Positions 14,408 through 22,360 of a stretch of 24,280 bases of DNA are shown here, piece by piece. Below the pieces are notes generated by a model that had not been told where the DNA came from, did no database searches, and was given only the letters and a program-made list of their open reading frames with translations. The position numbers and the translations under genes were made by a program. How positions within the stretch are numbered: the first letter of the stretch is position 1; each line of letters begins with the position of its first letter. The stretch is from JBHHZM01 sp046758065 (GTDB lineage Bacteria; Pseudomonadota; Alphaproteobacteria; JAAXGF01), in the NCBI GenBank assembly GCA_046758065.1, contig JBHHZM010000037.1, positions 1-24,280 of the forward strand, given 5' to 3'.

Positions 14408-14842
14408 TCAGCGGATGAGGCGCAGCAACGCCGCCGTGACAGCTACGAGCTGCGCCAGATTGACAGCGACGCTGAGGCCATGCAGCCGCCGGAAGTTTTC
14501 TCGTGCCGTCTCGTCGCCGGCGGATCGACCGTTGCGCGCGCGCTCGATCGCCGGCGCAAGAATCTGACGCAGAGCGACGAAAATCGCGGCGACGGCGGCC
14601 AGCAGGATCGCGTCGAACATGTTTCCGAAGGCCGCGAACAGCGCGCCCAAGGCCGCCGCCACGGCCATGACCGCGTAGTAGAGCGGAAACGCGGCGCGCA
14701 TGAAAACGGCCGCGGTCTCGCGTTCGAGCACGCGGAAGACCAGCGGCGCCATGACGAACGAGAAGAACGCCATGCCGCCGAGCACGAGCGAGACGGCGAC
14801 AACGGCGAGCGCGTTCAAAACGCCGTGCTCCGCATCACGCAC
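14408..14842 (-). CDS. DUF4149-family integral membrane protein
   Basis: The protein of about 144 residues has four hydrophobic helices and the family-like start LVLGGMAFFSFVMAPLVFRVL, ending LHGLSVAVNLAQLVAV. It resembles the DUF4149/TMEM205-like group, whose function is not established. The start is uncertain: there is no ATG. GTG at 14842 would overlap the upstream antiporter gene by eight bases, TTG at 14818 has GGAG eight bases before it, and TTG at 14863 is possible. It lies between the Mrp-type operon and coxG, tightly spaced on both sides, and probably belongs to the same transcript as the Mrp genes. Confidence 0.75.
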   Translation of the reverse strand: MRDAEHGVLNALAVVAVSLVLGGMAFFSFVMAPLVFRVLERETAAVFMRAAFPLYYAVMAVAAALGALFAAFGNMFDAILLAAVAAIFVALRQILAPAIERARNGRSAGDETARENFRRLHGLSVAVNLAQLVAVTAALLRLIR

Positions 14843-16535
14843 CCTGCCAGTAGTAGATGACAAGGGTGACGGCGAGCAAAAGTGCGATCCACGCGGTCGC
14901 GTCGCCGGTCGGCCAGGTGCGGGCAGAGCGCGCCTGCGGACCGTAGTGGCGGCGCAGGCCGGCGATTACCGCATCGGCGCCTTTGAGCGCCTGTGCCCGG
15001 AGCGCCCGGTCGAGCCGCGTCCCCTCGCGCCAGGCGAGGCCGACCGCCCGCGGTGCGAACCAGCGATAGAGCCACTCGGCGTCGATGTTGAGCGAGGGCA
15101 GTTCCGGCGGGTAGAGCCCCGACAGCTTGAGCCAGGCGAACGCCAGCGCCGAGAAGAACAGGAGCTGCGTCTGCCCGATCACATGGGTCGCGTCGAACGG
15201 CGCGTAGTTCACCGGGAACGGCAGCAGCGCATAGAGCGGCCACGGGTACGAACCGATGCCGATGCACAGCACAGCGGCGATCAGCATCGCGAGCCGCATG
15301 TTGAGCGGCGGTTCGCGCACGCGGATGCCCGAATCGCGGGCGAAGAAGGCGAAGAAGGGAATCTTGATGCCGGCATGGTGAAACACGCCGGCCGAGGCGA
15401 ACAGCAGGAACAGCCAGACCCAGCCGTAGCCCTCCTCAAGCGCGGCGGCCATCACCATCGACTTCGAGACGAAGCCGCTGAACAGCGGAAAGGCCGAGAT
15501 CGACGCCGCCCCGACGATGCACAGCCCGGCCGTCTGTGGCATGGTCTTGTACAAGCCGCCGAGTTCGGAGCCGTTGATCTTGCCGGTCATGTGCAGCACC
15601 GCCCCCATCGACATGAACAGGAGCCCCTTGAAGATCACGTCGTTGAAGGCGTGGCTCACGGCGCCGTTGAGCGCCAGTTCGGTGCCGATGCCGATCCCGC
15701 AGACCATGAACCCGAGCTGATTGATCATGCTGTAGGACAGCACCCGCCTGAGATCGTTTTCGATGACCGCGTAGAAGATCGGGAACACGGTCATCGCCGC
15801 GCCGACATAAACCAGCAGCTCGGTTCCCGGAAAGCCGCGCGCCAGCGCATAAACCGCCGCCTTGGTGGTGAAGGCGCTGAGGAAGACCGTCCCCGTCGGC
15901 GTCGCCTCGGGGTAGGCGTCGGTCAGCCAGTTGTGCAGCGTCGGGAAGGCGCATTTGATGCCGAAGGCGAGAAAGATGAGCCACGAGGCGATTCCGCCGA
16001 GCCCGATGTAGCCGAAGGCGATCGAGCCGGTTTCGTACTGGCGGATGAGCACGCCGGCAAGCAGCATCAGCCCCGAGACGACCTGGATCGCAAAGTAACG
16101 CAGGCCCGCGGCTGTCGCCCGTGGCGTGCGCCGCGCCCAGATGAGGAAGACCGAAGTGATCGCCGCGAGCTCCCAGAAGACGAAGAGCGTAATGAGGTCG
16201 CCGGCGAAGACGATTCCAATCCCGCTGCCGGCATACGCGAGCGCCGCGACGTGCTGCATCCGGTCGCGGACGTGAAGCGCGAAGATCGCGCCGATGAAGG
16301 CGGCGATGTGAAAGAGATAACCAAACAAAAGAGCGAGCTTGTCGGCGCGGAACACGGTGAGGCGGTAATCGAAGAAATCGAGCGTCACCAGGGCGTCGTG
16401 CCCGCCCCACACCAGGTTGGCGAGACCGATGACCGGTGTGAGCAGCAGGAAAAACGCCCGCAGGCGGCCTTCGCTCAACCCGACAAACGCCGCGCCGACG
16501 AAAAAGACCAGGGCCGGGTGAAGGCTACCGCTCAT
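14835..16535 (-). CDS. MrpD-like antiporter subunit, 566 residues (third antiporter-like subunit)
   Basis: This is a polytopic proton-conducting subunit of the MrpD/NuoN/NuoL family. The conserved TM5 glutamate is Glu122 (FVFWELAAITS), the TM7 lysine is Lys194 (FGIKCAFPTLHNWL), and a further lysine lies in TTKAAVYAL (Lys225). After the core it has a long extension (residues about 430-566) with an amphipathic basic region and a final membrane helix. The ATG at 16535 overlaps the stop of the 80-residue gene by 11 bases. A standard Mrp complex has only two antiporter-like subunits (A and D), so a third suggests a variant complex or an alternative ion path. Confidence 0.9.
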   Translation of the reverse strand: MSGSLHPALVFFVGAAFVGLSEGRLRAFFLLLTPVIGLANLVWGGHDALVTLDFFDYRLTVFRADKLALLFGYLFHIAAFIGAIFALHVRDRMQHVAALAYAGSGIGIVFAGDLITLFVFWELAAITSVFLIWARRTPRATAAGLRYFAIQVVSGLMLLAGVLIRQYETGSIAFGYIGLGGIASWLIFLAFGIKCAFPTLHNWLTDAYPEATPTGTVFLSAFTTKAAVYALARGFPGTELLVYVGAAMTVFPIFYAVIENDLRRVLSYSMINQLGFMVCGIGIGTELALNGAVSHAFNDVIFKGLLFMSMGAVLHMTGKINGSELGGLYKTMPQTAGLCIVGAASISAFPLFSGFVSKSMVMAAALEEGYGWVWLFLLFASAGVFHHAGIKIPFFAFFARDSGIRVREPPLNMRLAMLIAAVLCIGIGSYPWPLYALLPFPVNYAPFDATHVIGQTQLLFFSALAFAWLKLSGLYPPELPSLNIDAEWLYRWFAPRAVGLAWREGTRLDRALRAQALKGADAVIAGLRRHYGPQARSARTWPTGDATAWIALLLAVTLVIYYWQGA

Positions 16536-16767
16536 AGTAATCCTTCTTGCGCATGAGCACCTTGCGCATCTCCTTGGCGATCAGCACCAGCGCCGCGCAG
16601 GCGACGAAACCGAAGATCGCGTAGAAGAAGGGCAGCGCTTCCCAGGCGTGAATGACGTGGCGGTGGAAAATCAGGTCGATGGCGGCCAGCGCCGCGCAAA
16701 CGACGAAGAAAACACCGAGCAGGCGCTTCACGTTCCGCGGGTCGTCGAAGATGTGCTTTTTCTCCAT
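16525..16767 (-). CDS. Small two-helix membrane protein of the Mrp-type operon, 80 residues
   Basis: The product starts MEKKHIFDDPRNVKRLL and has two predicted membrane helices (about residues 17-36 and 46-64) joined by HRHVIHAWE. It ends in a charged tail (RKVLMRKKDYYER). GAGGAAC lies at good distance before the ATG. It is overlapped by the following antiporter subunit gene and lies 10 bases after the preceding one, so it is a true operon member. I believe similar small proteins accompany this type of mrp cluster elsewhere, but it has no assigned function. It could be an accessory or assembly subunit. Confidence 0.85.
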   Translation of the reverse strand: MEKKHIFDDPRNVKRLLGVFFVVCAALAAIDLIFHRHVIHAWEALPFFYAIFGFVACAALVLIAKEMRKVLMRKKDYYER

Positions 16768-16777
16768 CTTCTGTTCC

Positions 16778-18241
16778 TCAGGTTGGCGCCAGTGCGCTCA
16801 GCAGCCGGTAGATCGGACCGGAGAAGAAAAAGAGGGCGACACAGCCGAGCGCGCTGAAGACGAGTGCGGCGACGCAGGGCCACGGCGCCTCGTTGATCCC
16901 GACCGCGACGTCCGGCTCGTCGGGGCGGCTGAAAAAAGCCCGCACCGGGATCGGCAGCAGGTACGCAATGTTGAGCAGCGAACTCACCATGAGCACGGCG
17001 AGCAGCCCATACGCGCCCGCGTCCAGCGTGCCGAGGGCGAGATACCACTTGCTCCACAGCCCGCCGAGGGGTGGCAGACCGATGACGCTGAGACTGCCGA
17101 CGAGAAAGGCGCCCATGGTCAGCGGCATGGTGCGTCCCAGGCCGCGCAGCTCGCTCACCTCGGTCTTGTGGGTGGCGACGTAGATCGCCCCGGCGCAGAA
17201 AAACAGCGTGATCTTGCCGAAAGCGTGCATGGCGATATGCATGGCGCCGCCGATGATGCCGAGCGTGTTCGCCAGCATGGCGCCGAGCACGATGTAGCTG
17301 AGCTGACTCACGGTCGAATAAGCGAGCCGCGCCTTGAGGTTATCGCACCTCAGTGCCACCAGTGAAGCGATGAGGATGGTCGCCGCCGCGACGTACATCA
17401 GCCAGCGGCTCGAACCGAGCTCGGCCAGACGCTCGACCCCGAAGACGTAAATCACCACCTTGAGGACGCTGAACACGCCGGCCTTGACCACGGCGACCGC
17501 ATGGAGCAGCGCGCTGACTGGCGTCGGCGCGACCATCGCCGCCGGCAGCCAGCGATGGAACGGCATCAGCGCCGCCTTGCCGATGCCGAAGGCGTAAAGC
17601 CCGAGCAGAATCGTCGTCATCGTAGGCGACGCCTTGCCCGCGAGGATGCCGCCGGGCGTGAAATCGAGCGTGCCCGCGGTTGTCCAGGTGAGGATCACGG
17701 CAAGCAGCAGGAAGGCGATGGAGGTGAACAGCAGGATGGCAAGATAGGTCCGTCCGCCGGCGCGCGCCTCGTCGGTGCCTTTGTGGGTGACCAGCGGGTA
17801 GGTCGACAGCGTCAGCGCCTCGTAAAAAACGAACAGGGTGACGAGATTGGCCGCAAAAGCGATGCCGATGGTGGCGGCGAGAGAGAGTGCGAAATAGACG
17901 TAGTAGCGCGTCTGATGCTGCTCGTTGTTGCCGCGCATGTAGCCGATCGAATAGAGCGTGGTGGCGATCCACAGCGTGCTCGCCACGAGCGCGAACAGCA
18001 GGCCGAGCGGCTCGACCTTGAAGGCGAGCGCGAGACCGGGGAATATCTCGACCAGCACCGCGCCGGGGCGGCCGCCGTCGATAACCTCGGGGACGAGCGA
18101 GGCAACGAGGGCGAACAGGACGCCGGCGGTAATCAGCGAAACGGCTTCGCGCCGGTTCGGGTTCGCGCTCGACAGCCAGATCAACGGCGCGCCGGCGAGC
18201 GGCGCAAGGAAAGCCAGCACCACGACGGCCGACGCGCTCAT
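16778..18241 (-). CDS. MrpA/NuoL-like antiporter core subunit, 487 residues
   Basis: This is a proton-conducting subunit of the ND5/MrpA/MrpD family. Glu141 lies in FVFYEALTLSTYPL and Lys222 in GIGKAALMPFHRWL. The segment APTPVSALLHAVAVVKAGVF is typical of NuoL and of the MrpA core. It has about 14 helices but lacks the MrpA C-terminal domains, which are encoded separately upstream in the same operon. It may therefore be the catalytic core of a split MrpA. The ATG at 18241 overlaps the preceding stop (ATGA). The open frame reaching back to 19027 is a shadow of the preceding gene. Confidence 0.9.
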   Translation of the reverse strand: MSASAVVVLAFLAPLAGAPLIWLSSANPNRREAVSLITAGVLFALVASLVPEVIDGGRPGAVLVEIFPGLALAFKVEPLGLLFALVASTLWIATTLYSIGYMRGNNEQHQTRYYVYFALSLAATIGIAFAANLVTLFVFYEALTLSTYPLVTHKGTDEARAGGRTYLAILLFTSIAFLLLAVILTWTTAGTLDFTPGGILAGKASPTMTTILLGLYAFGIGKAALMPFHRWLPAAMVAPTPVSALLHAVAVVKAGVFSVLKVVIYVFGVERLAELGSSRWLMYVAAATILIASLVALRCDNLKARLAYSTVSQLSYIVLGAMLANTLGIIGGAMHIAMHAFGKITLFFCAGAIYVATHKTEVSELRGLGRTMPLTMGAFLVGSLSVIGLPPLGGLWSKWYLALGTLDAGAYGLLAVLMVSSLLNIAYLLPIPVRAFFSRPDEPDVAVGINEAPWPCVAALVFSALGCVALFFFSGPIYRLLSALAPT

Positions 18242-19719
18242 CGAGCGCTTTCCAGCAGGGCCTCGGCGGCGCTGCGCGCGACGCCCACGGTCAGGTCGGT
18301 GTCGATGCCGAAGTAGACGCAGGCCGCGGCGAGCGCGAGGGTCGGCACCAGCATGCTGAGCGGCGCTTCTTCGACCGGAGGCGCGTCCGGCGCCGGGTCG
18401 CGAAAGTAGGCCGCCTCGATCACGCGCCCGACGTAGACCAGCGCGAGCAGCGAGCTCAGAAGCACCAGCACGGCGACCGGCCACAGTCCTTCTTCGAGCG
18501 CGGCGCTCACCAGGTACCACTTGCTGACGAAGCCGACGGTGAGCGGCATGCCGACGAGGCTCAGCCCCGCGACGACGACCGCCGCCATGGTGTAGGGCAT
18601 GCGTCGACCCAGCCCGCGCACCGCCTCGATATCGACCGAACCAGTGCGGTAAAAGACGCAGGCGAGCGCGAGGAACAGCGCGCCTTTCATCGCCGCGTGG
18701 TTGAACAAATGCACGATGCCGCCGATCAGTCCGTTGACGTTCGCGAAGCTGATGCCGAGCGCCATGTAACCGATTTGCGCCACGCTCGAGTAGGCGAGCA
18801 TGCGCTTGAGGTTGGCCTGGAAAATCGCTACCAGGGAACCGACGAAGGCGGCGACCAGCGCGAACACCATGAGGATCTCGCCGAGCGGCATCGCCTCGAA
18901 GGCGAACCGCGCGCCGAAAATGGTGAAGACGAAGCGCAACAGCACGTAGACGCCGACTTTGGTCGCCGTCGCCGCCAGAAAAGCCGAGACCACCGAGGGC
19001 GCGTAGGTATAAGCGTTGGGCAGCCACAGATGCAGCGGGAACAGCGCAAGCTTGAGCCCGGCGCCGATCACGATGAACGCGAACGCCGCATGGATCGTCC
19101 GCGTGGTTGCGACCGCCGGCAGGCGTTGGGCGAGGTCGGCCATGTTGAGGGTGCCGGTCATCATGTAGAGCAGGCCGACGCCGATCAGGATGAACGTGGC
19201 GCCGATGGTGCCGAGCACCAGATACTGGAACGCCGCCATGAGCGCCCGGCGGTCATTGCCGAGTCCGACCAGCGTATAGCTCGCGAGCGACGTGATCTCG
19301 AGGAAGACATAGAGGTTGAAGGCGTCGCCCGTGATCGCGATGCCGAGCAGGCCGGTCAGGCTGAGGAGAAAGGCGGTGTAGAACAGGTGCTGGCGGTCGG
19401 CCGGCACTTCGCGCGCCACGCTGTGCAAGGCGGCGGGCGCGACCAGCGCGGCCACGCCGGCGACGATGACCAGGACGAAGGCGTTGAGCCGGTCGATACG
19501 GTATTCGATGCCCCAGGGCGCCGCCCAGCCTCCCATTTCATACGAGATCGCGCCTTCGGTGAGCACCCGGTGAAGCAGCAGCAGCGCGATCGCAAAGGCC
19601 AGCCAGGCGATCGCCACGGTCACCGTCCAGGCCGTCCCACCGCGCCGCAGCACCGCGCAAAGCGGCGCCGATATCAGCGGCACGACGACCTGAAGCGCGG
19701 GCAGATGGGCGGAGATCAT
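18238..19719 (-). CDS. mrpD: Na+(K+)/H+ antiporter subunit D
   Basis: The 493-residue polytopic MrpD-type protein has the conserved TM5 glutamate (Glu141, VFLEITSLASYTL) and the TM7 lysine (Lys223, GAGLKLALFPLHLWLP), plus Lys254 in TATKVGVYVLL. MrpD takes part in ion translocation in the hetero-oligomeric Mrp antiporter, which exports Na+ or K+ at the expense of the proton gradient. It directly follows mrpC with an ATGA overlap, the usual C-D order, which is why I take this copy as the true MrpD among the three. Confidence 0.93.
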   Translation of the reverse strand: MISAHLPALQVVVPLISAPLCAVLRRGGTAWTVTVAIAWLAFAIALLLLHRVLTEGAISYEMGGWAAPWGIEYRIDRLNAFVLVIVAGVAALVAPAALHSVAREVPADRQHLFYTAFLLSLTGLLGIAITGDAFNLYVFLEITSLASYTLVGLGNDRRALMAAFQYLVLGTIGATFILIGVGLLYMMTGTLNMADLAQRLPAVATTRTIHAAFAFIVIGAGLKLALFPLHLWLPNAYTYAPSVVSAFLAATATKVGVYVLLRFVFTIFGARFAFEAMPLGEILMVFALVAAFVGSLVAIFQANLKRMLAYSSVAQIGYMALGISFANVNGLIGGIVHLFNHAAMKGALFLALACVFYRTGSVDIEAVRGLGRRMPYTMAAVVVAGLSLVGMPLTVGFVSKWYLVSAALEEGLWPVAVLVLLSSLLALVYVGRVIEAAYFRDPAPDAPPVEEAPLSMLVPTLALAAACVYFGIDTDLTVGVARSAAEALLESAR

Positions 19720-20066
19720 TCCTCGTCCTCGCGCAGGATCTCGTCCTCCTCGACGCTGCCGTAGGCTTCCTTGATGCGCACTATGATCGCCAGCGCCACC
19801 GCGGTGGTCGCCACCGAAACCACGATCGCCGTGAGGATGAGAACCGACGGCAGCGGATTCGAGTAAACCTCGAAGCCTTCCTTGAGAATCGACGCCGTGC
19901 CGCCGGTGATCTTGCTCATGGTGATGTAGAGAAGAAAGACCGCGGTCTGGAAGACGTTGAGCCCGACGAGCTTTTTCAACAGATTGGAGCGCGCGATGAC
20001 GAGATAGAACCCGGCCATCATCAGCGCGATCGACACCCAGTAATTGTAGTGGCCGAGCGCCTCCAT
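19716..20066 (-). CDS. mrpC: Na+(K+)/H+ antiporter subunit C (NuoK-like)
   Basis: The 116-residue protein has three membrane helices and is related to NuoK. The core includes LLKKLVGLNVFQTAVFLLYI and SNPLPSVLILTAIVVSVATTAVALAI, typical of MrpC, followed by an acidic tail. One base separates the mrpB stop from its ATG (TGAGATG), and its stop overlaps the mrpD start. Confidence 0.94.
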   Translation of the reverse strand: MEALGHYNYWVSIALMMAGFYLVIARSNLLKKLVGLNVFQTAVFLLYITMSKITGGTASILKEGFEVYSNPLPSVLILTAIVVSVATTAVALAIIVRIKEAYGSVEEDEILREDEE

Positions 20067-20067
20067 C

Positions 20068-20484
20068 TCAGCGTCCCCGCCCGGCGAAAGTGAAGAAGAT
20101 GGTTATCATCACCGCCGCCACGGTGATGCCGACGCCGAGTTCGACGAACCAGATGCCGATGTGGTTGCCGTGCGCCATGTCGTGCGCGAGCGCGGCGTAT
20201 TCGAGATAGTTGCCGCCGAGCAGGAGCGCGGCGACGCCGACCCCGGCATAGATCGACACGCCGAGCGCGACCAGCGCCAGCATCGGTCCGGGCGGCATCA
20301 CTCGCCGCGCCTTGGCGAGGCCGAAAACGATGGCGTAGAGGATGAAGGCCGAGGCGAAGATGACGCCGGCCTGGAAACCACCACCCGGTCCGAAGTCGCC
20401 ATGCATCTGCACATAGAGCGCGAACAGCAGGATAAAGGGGATGAGCAGCTTGGTGACGATGCGCAGGACGACGAGATCGCTCAC
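20068..20484 (-). CDS. mrpB: Na+(K+)/H+ antiporter subunit B
   Basis: The 138-residue protein has four helices with the MnhB-family signature HGDFGPGGGFQAGVI near residue 28, and ends in a short basic tail. It starts with GTG at 20484, overlapping the previous stop as GTGA. In Mrp complexes it sits beside the MrpA C-terminal region, consistent with its coupling to the gene for that region. Confidence 0.94.
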   Translation of the reverse strand: MSDLVVLRIVTKLLIPFILLFALYVQMHGDFGPGGGFQAGVIFASAFILYAIVFGLAKARRVMPPGPMLALVALGVSIYAGVGVAALLLGGNYLEYAALAHDMAHGNHIGIWFVELGVGITVAAVMITIFFTFAGRGR

Positions 20485-20990
20485 GGCTTTTTCTCCTCCT
20501 CGTCGCGCCGCCGCCGCCGGCCGCCGATTAGCGCCAGCACGGCGATTCCGGCGGTGAAGATCACCGTGGTCTCGCCCAGCGTGTCGTAGCCCCGATAGCT
20601 CGCCAGCACCGTGGTGACGACGTTGGGAATTCCGGTTTCCTCGAGCGATTTGTCGAGATAGCGCGGCGCGACGTGGACCTGGATCGGGTTGTCGGCGGCG
20701 CCGAACGGCGGCATGTCGACAGTGGCGTAAAGCAGCGTGGCGCCGGTCAGCGCGACGATCGCGAGCGGCAGTACGGGACTGCGCTTCGCCGGCTTCTCCT
20801 CGCGGCCCACCAGCGCCACCGCTGTCAGCATGAGCACCGTGGTGACGCCGGCGCCGACGGCGGCCTCGGTGAAGGCGACGTCGACCGCATCGAGCACCAC
20901 CCAGACGGCGGCCATCAGTAGGCTGTAGAGGCCGAGCAGAATGATCACCGCGACGAGATTGCGCAGCCGTGCCATGGCGACCGTGGTCAC
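20481..20990 (-). CDS. Detached MrpA C-terminal region (DUF4040 plus MbhE-like)
   Basis: The product matches the C-terminal part of MrpA. A DUF4040 segment (LDAVDVAFTEAAVGAGVTTVL) is followed by a periplasmic loop and an MbhE-like helix (YRGYDTLGETTVIFTAGIAVLAL). Here it is a free-standing gene and not fused to an ND5-like core. The first standard start is GTG at 20990, giving 169 residues, but that cuts into the first membrane helix. The reading frame stays open upstream to a CTG at 21035 that overlaps the mrpG stop as CTGA, and starting there would restore the helix (LITTVHDILLLTLLL). Confidence 0.88.
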   Translation of the reverse strand: MTTVAMARLRNLVAVIILLGLYSLLMAAVWVVLDAVDVAFTEAAVGAGVTTVLMLTAVALVGREEKPAKRSPVLPLAIVALTGATLLYATVDMPPFGAADNPIQVHVAPRYLDKSLEETGIPNVVTTVLASYRGYDTLGETTVIFTAGIAVLALIGGRRRRRDEEEKKP

Positions 20991-21031
20991 CAGCAGAAGC
21001 GTCAGCAGGAGAATGTCGTGAACGGTGGTGA

Positions 21032-21355
21032 TCAGTCGCCGTCCTTTCGCCCGTTCTTGATCCAGGGCTTGAGGCCGCCGACCAGCGCGGCGTGGGCGAC
21101 GGCGTGGGTGGCGGTGGGACTGGTGAAGAACAGGAACACGAGGATCAGCGCCAGCTTGATCGTAACCTGCGTGAACCCCGCCTGCACGACGAGACCGGCG
21201 ACGATCAGACCGGCACCCATGGTGTCGACCATTCCCGCCGCGTGCATGCGGGTGAAGAAGTCGGGCAGCCGCAACAGGCCGATGCCGCCGGCGATGACGA
21301 ACAGGGAGCCGGCGAGCAGCAGAATCCAGCTGAGAACGTCGATGAGCAGGCTCAT
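21032..21355 (-). CDS. mrpG: Na+(K+)/H+ antiporter subunit G
   Basis: The 107-residue protein has three helices and the MrpG signature LLRLPDFFTRMHAAGMVDTMGAGLI. The ATG at 21355 overlaps the mrpF stop (ATGA). The large frame extending to 21697 is a shadow of mrpF. Confidence 0.93.
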   Translation of the reverse strand: MSLLIDVLSWILLLAGSLFVIAGGIGLLRLPDFFTRMHAAGMVDTMGAGLIVAGLVVQAGFTQVTIKLALILVFLFFTSPTATHAVAHAALVGGLKPWIKNGRKDGD

Positions 21356-21615
21356 GAATGGTCTCCGAGGCGGCCGTACTTGAAGTACTTGAGCGCGGCG
21401 AGCGTGCCGATGAAGTTGATCAGCGCATAGACCAGCGCGAGGTCGAGAAAATCGGGCCGTCCGGTGAGGAACCCGAGAACGGCGATCAGCAGCACGGTCT
21501 TGGTGCCGTGCGCGTTGATGGCGAGGATGCGGTCGTAGATCGTCGGTCCCTTGACCGCGCGCGCGAGCGCCAGCCCCATTCCGATGACGATAGCCGCGGC
21601 GGCGACGGAAAACAC
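21352..21615 (-). CDS. mrpF: Na+(K+)/H+ antiporter subunit F
   Basis: The 87-residue protein has three helices and the MrpF core ARAVKGPTIYDRILAINAHG followed by GRPDFLDLALVYALINFIG. The start is taken as GTG at 21615, five bases after the mrpE stop, because homology begins there; the open frame reaching 21921 overlaps mrpE in another frame and is not coding. Confidence 0.92.
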   Translation of the reverse strand: MFSVAAAAIVIGMGLALARAVKGPTIYDRILAINAHGTKTVLLIAVLGFLTGRPDFLDLALVYALINFIGTLAALKYFKYGRLGDHS

Positions 21616-21620
21616 CCGGC

Positions 21621-22091
21621 CTAGCCCTCCACCGCGCGGACGCGGGCGTCCATGTCGCCGCGTTCGAGTTCGTCGAGGCCCGAGCGGGTGAGGGCATGCA
21701 CCTGAATCCGGTCGCTCTCGACGTCGGTCGATACCGTGCCCGGCGTCAGCGTGATCGAGTTGGCGTAGATCACCCGGCCGAGATCGGTGCGCTGGCTCGC
21801 CGGCACCCACCGTATCGCCGGATCGATGGGCAGCGCCGGGTCGAGCACGCGGCGGATCACGTCGATGTTGGCGAGGACGATCTGCCAGGCAAGCCACGGC
21901 AGATAGGGCAGGAAGCGCCATGAGACACGTACCGGCGCGGTGTCGCGATCGATCAGGTCCATGCGCTGCGCGATGAAGACGACCAACCCGCAGCAGACCG
22001 CCGCAAGAGCGAGGAAGAAGGGGGTGAAGATTCCGGAAAGCAGCAACCAGACGCCAAGCAGCGCTGCGTATAAGCTGATGGCGTGGACCAA
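21621..22091 (-). CDS. mrpE: Na+(K+)/H+ antiporter subunit E, first gene of the mrp operon
   Basis: The 156-residue form starts at TTG (22091), preceded by GGGGGCTGAG. No ATG or GTG is available near the first helix, and 156 residues is close to the usual MrpE length. Two N-terminal helices (AISLYAALLGVWLLLSG, FFLALAAVCCGLVVFI) lead into the conserved cytoplasmic domain (LPYLPWLAWQIVLANIDVIRRVL, ANSITLTPGTVSTDV). A longer frame to a TTG at 22208 would run through the candidate promoter. MrpE is an essential structural subunit of the antiporter. Confidence 0.9.
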   Translation of the reverse strand: MVHAISLYAALLGVWLLLSGIFTPFFLALAAVCCGLVVFIAQRMDLIDRDTAPVRVSWRFLPYLPWLAWQIVLANIDVIRRVLDPALPIDPAIRWVPASQRTDLGRVIYANSITLTPGTVSTDVESDRIQVHALTRSGLDELERGDMDARVRAVEG

Positions 22092-22179
22092 CTCAGCCCC
22101 CGTTTTCCCTTGCCCTGACTCCCCGGAAATCGCGCCGCGGTCGATCGCGGCGCGCTGCGGCCCTGCCGAACGCGCGCCG

Positions 22180-22208
22180 AGTATGCCCCAAGGACATGCG
22201 AGCGCCAA
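22180..22208 (-). promoter_or_regulatory. Candidate sigma70-type promoter of the mrp operon
   Basis: On the minus strand TTGGCG (22203-22208) is followed after exactly 17 bases by CATACT (22180-22185). Transcription would start near 22173, giving a leader of about 80 bases before mrpE. Confidence 0.45.
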
Positions 22209-22303
22209 GCGCGAATTCCCGCGTCGCCGCGGTCGTCGCGAGGCGCGTTCGCAAGTTGCCCGGACGCTCGCTTCACAAAATATTCAACGACCAAGCCGGC
22301 GAA

Positions 22304-22334
22304 TTGTCGAAATCATACGAACGTGATAGCGTAT
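22304..22334 (+). promoter_or_regulatory. Candidate promoter of the cold-shock gene
   Basis: TTGTCG (22304-22309) is followed after 17 bases by TAGCGT (22327-22332). An inverted pair ATACG-N10-CGTAT (22315-22334) overlaps the -10 region. The leader would be about 20-30 bases, much shorter than the long leaders of enterobacterial cspA. Confidence 0.3.
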
Positions 22335-22360
22335 TCCACGTTTGGGTGTGATCTGGTGTC

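Noticed and set aside
14700..16556. Plus-strand open frame of 618 residues opposite the 566-residue antiporter subunit
   Set aside because: The product is highly charged and repetitive without any motif; the minus strand encodes a well-defined membrane protein.
16778..19027. A 749-residue antiporter fusion
   Set aside because: Residues before the MSASAVV start are an out-of-frame reading of mrpD; the ATG at 18241 with ATGA overlap is the real start.
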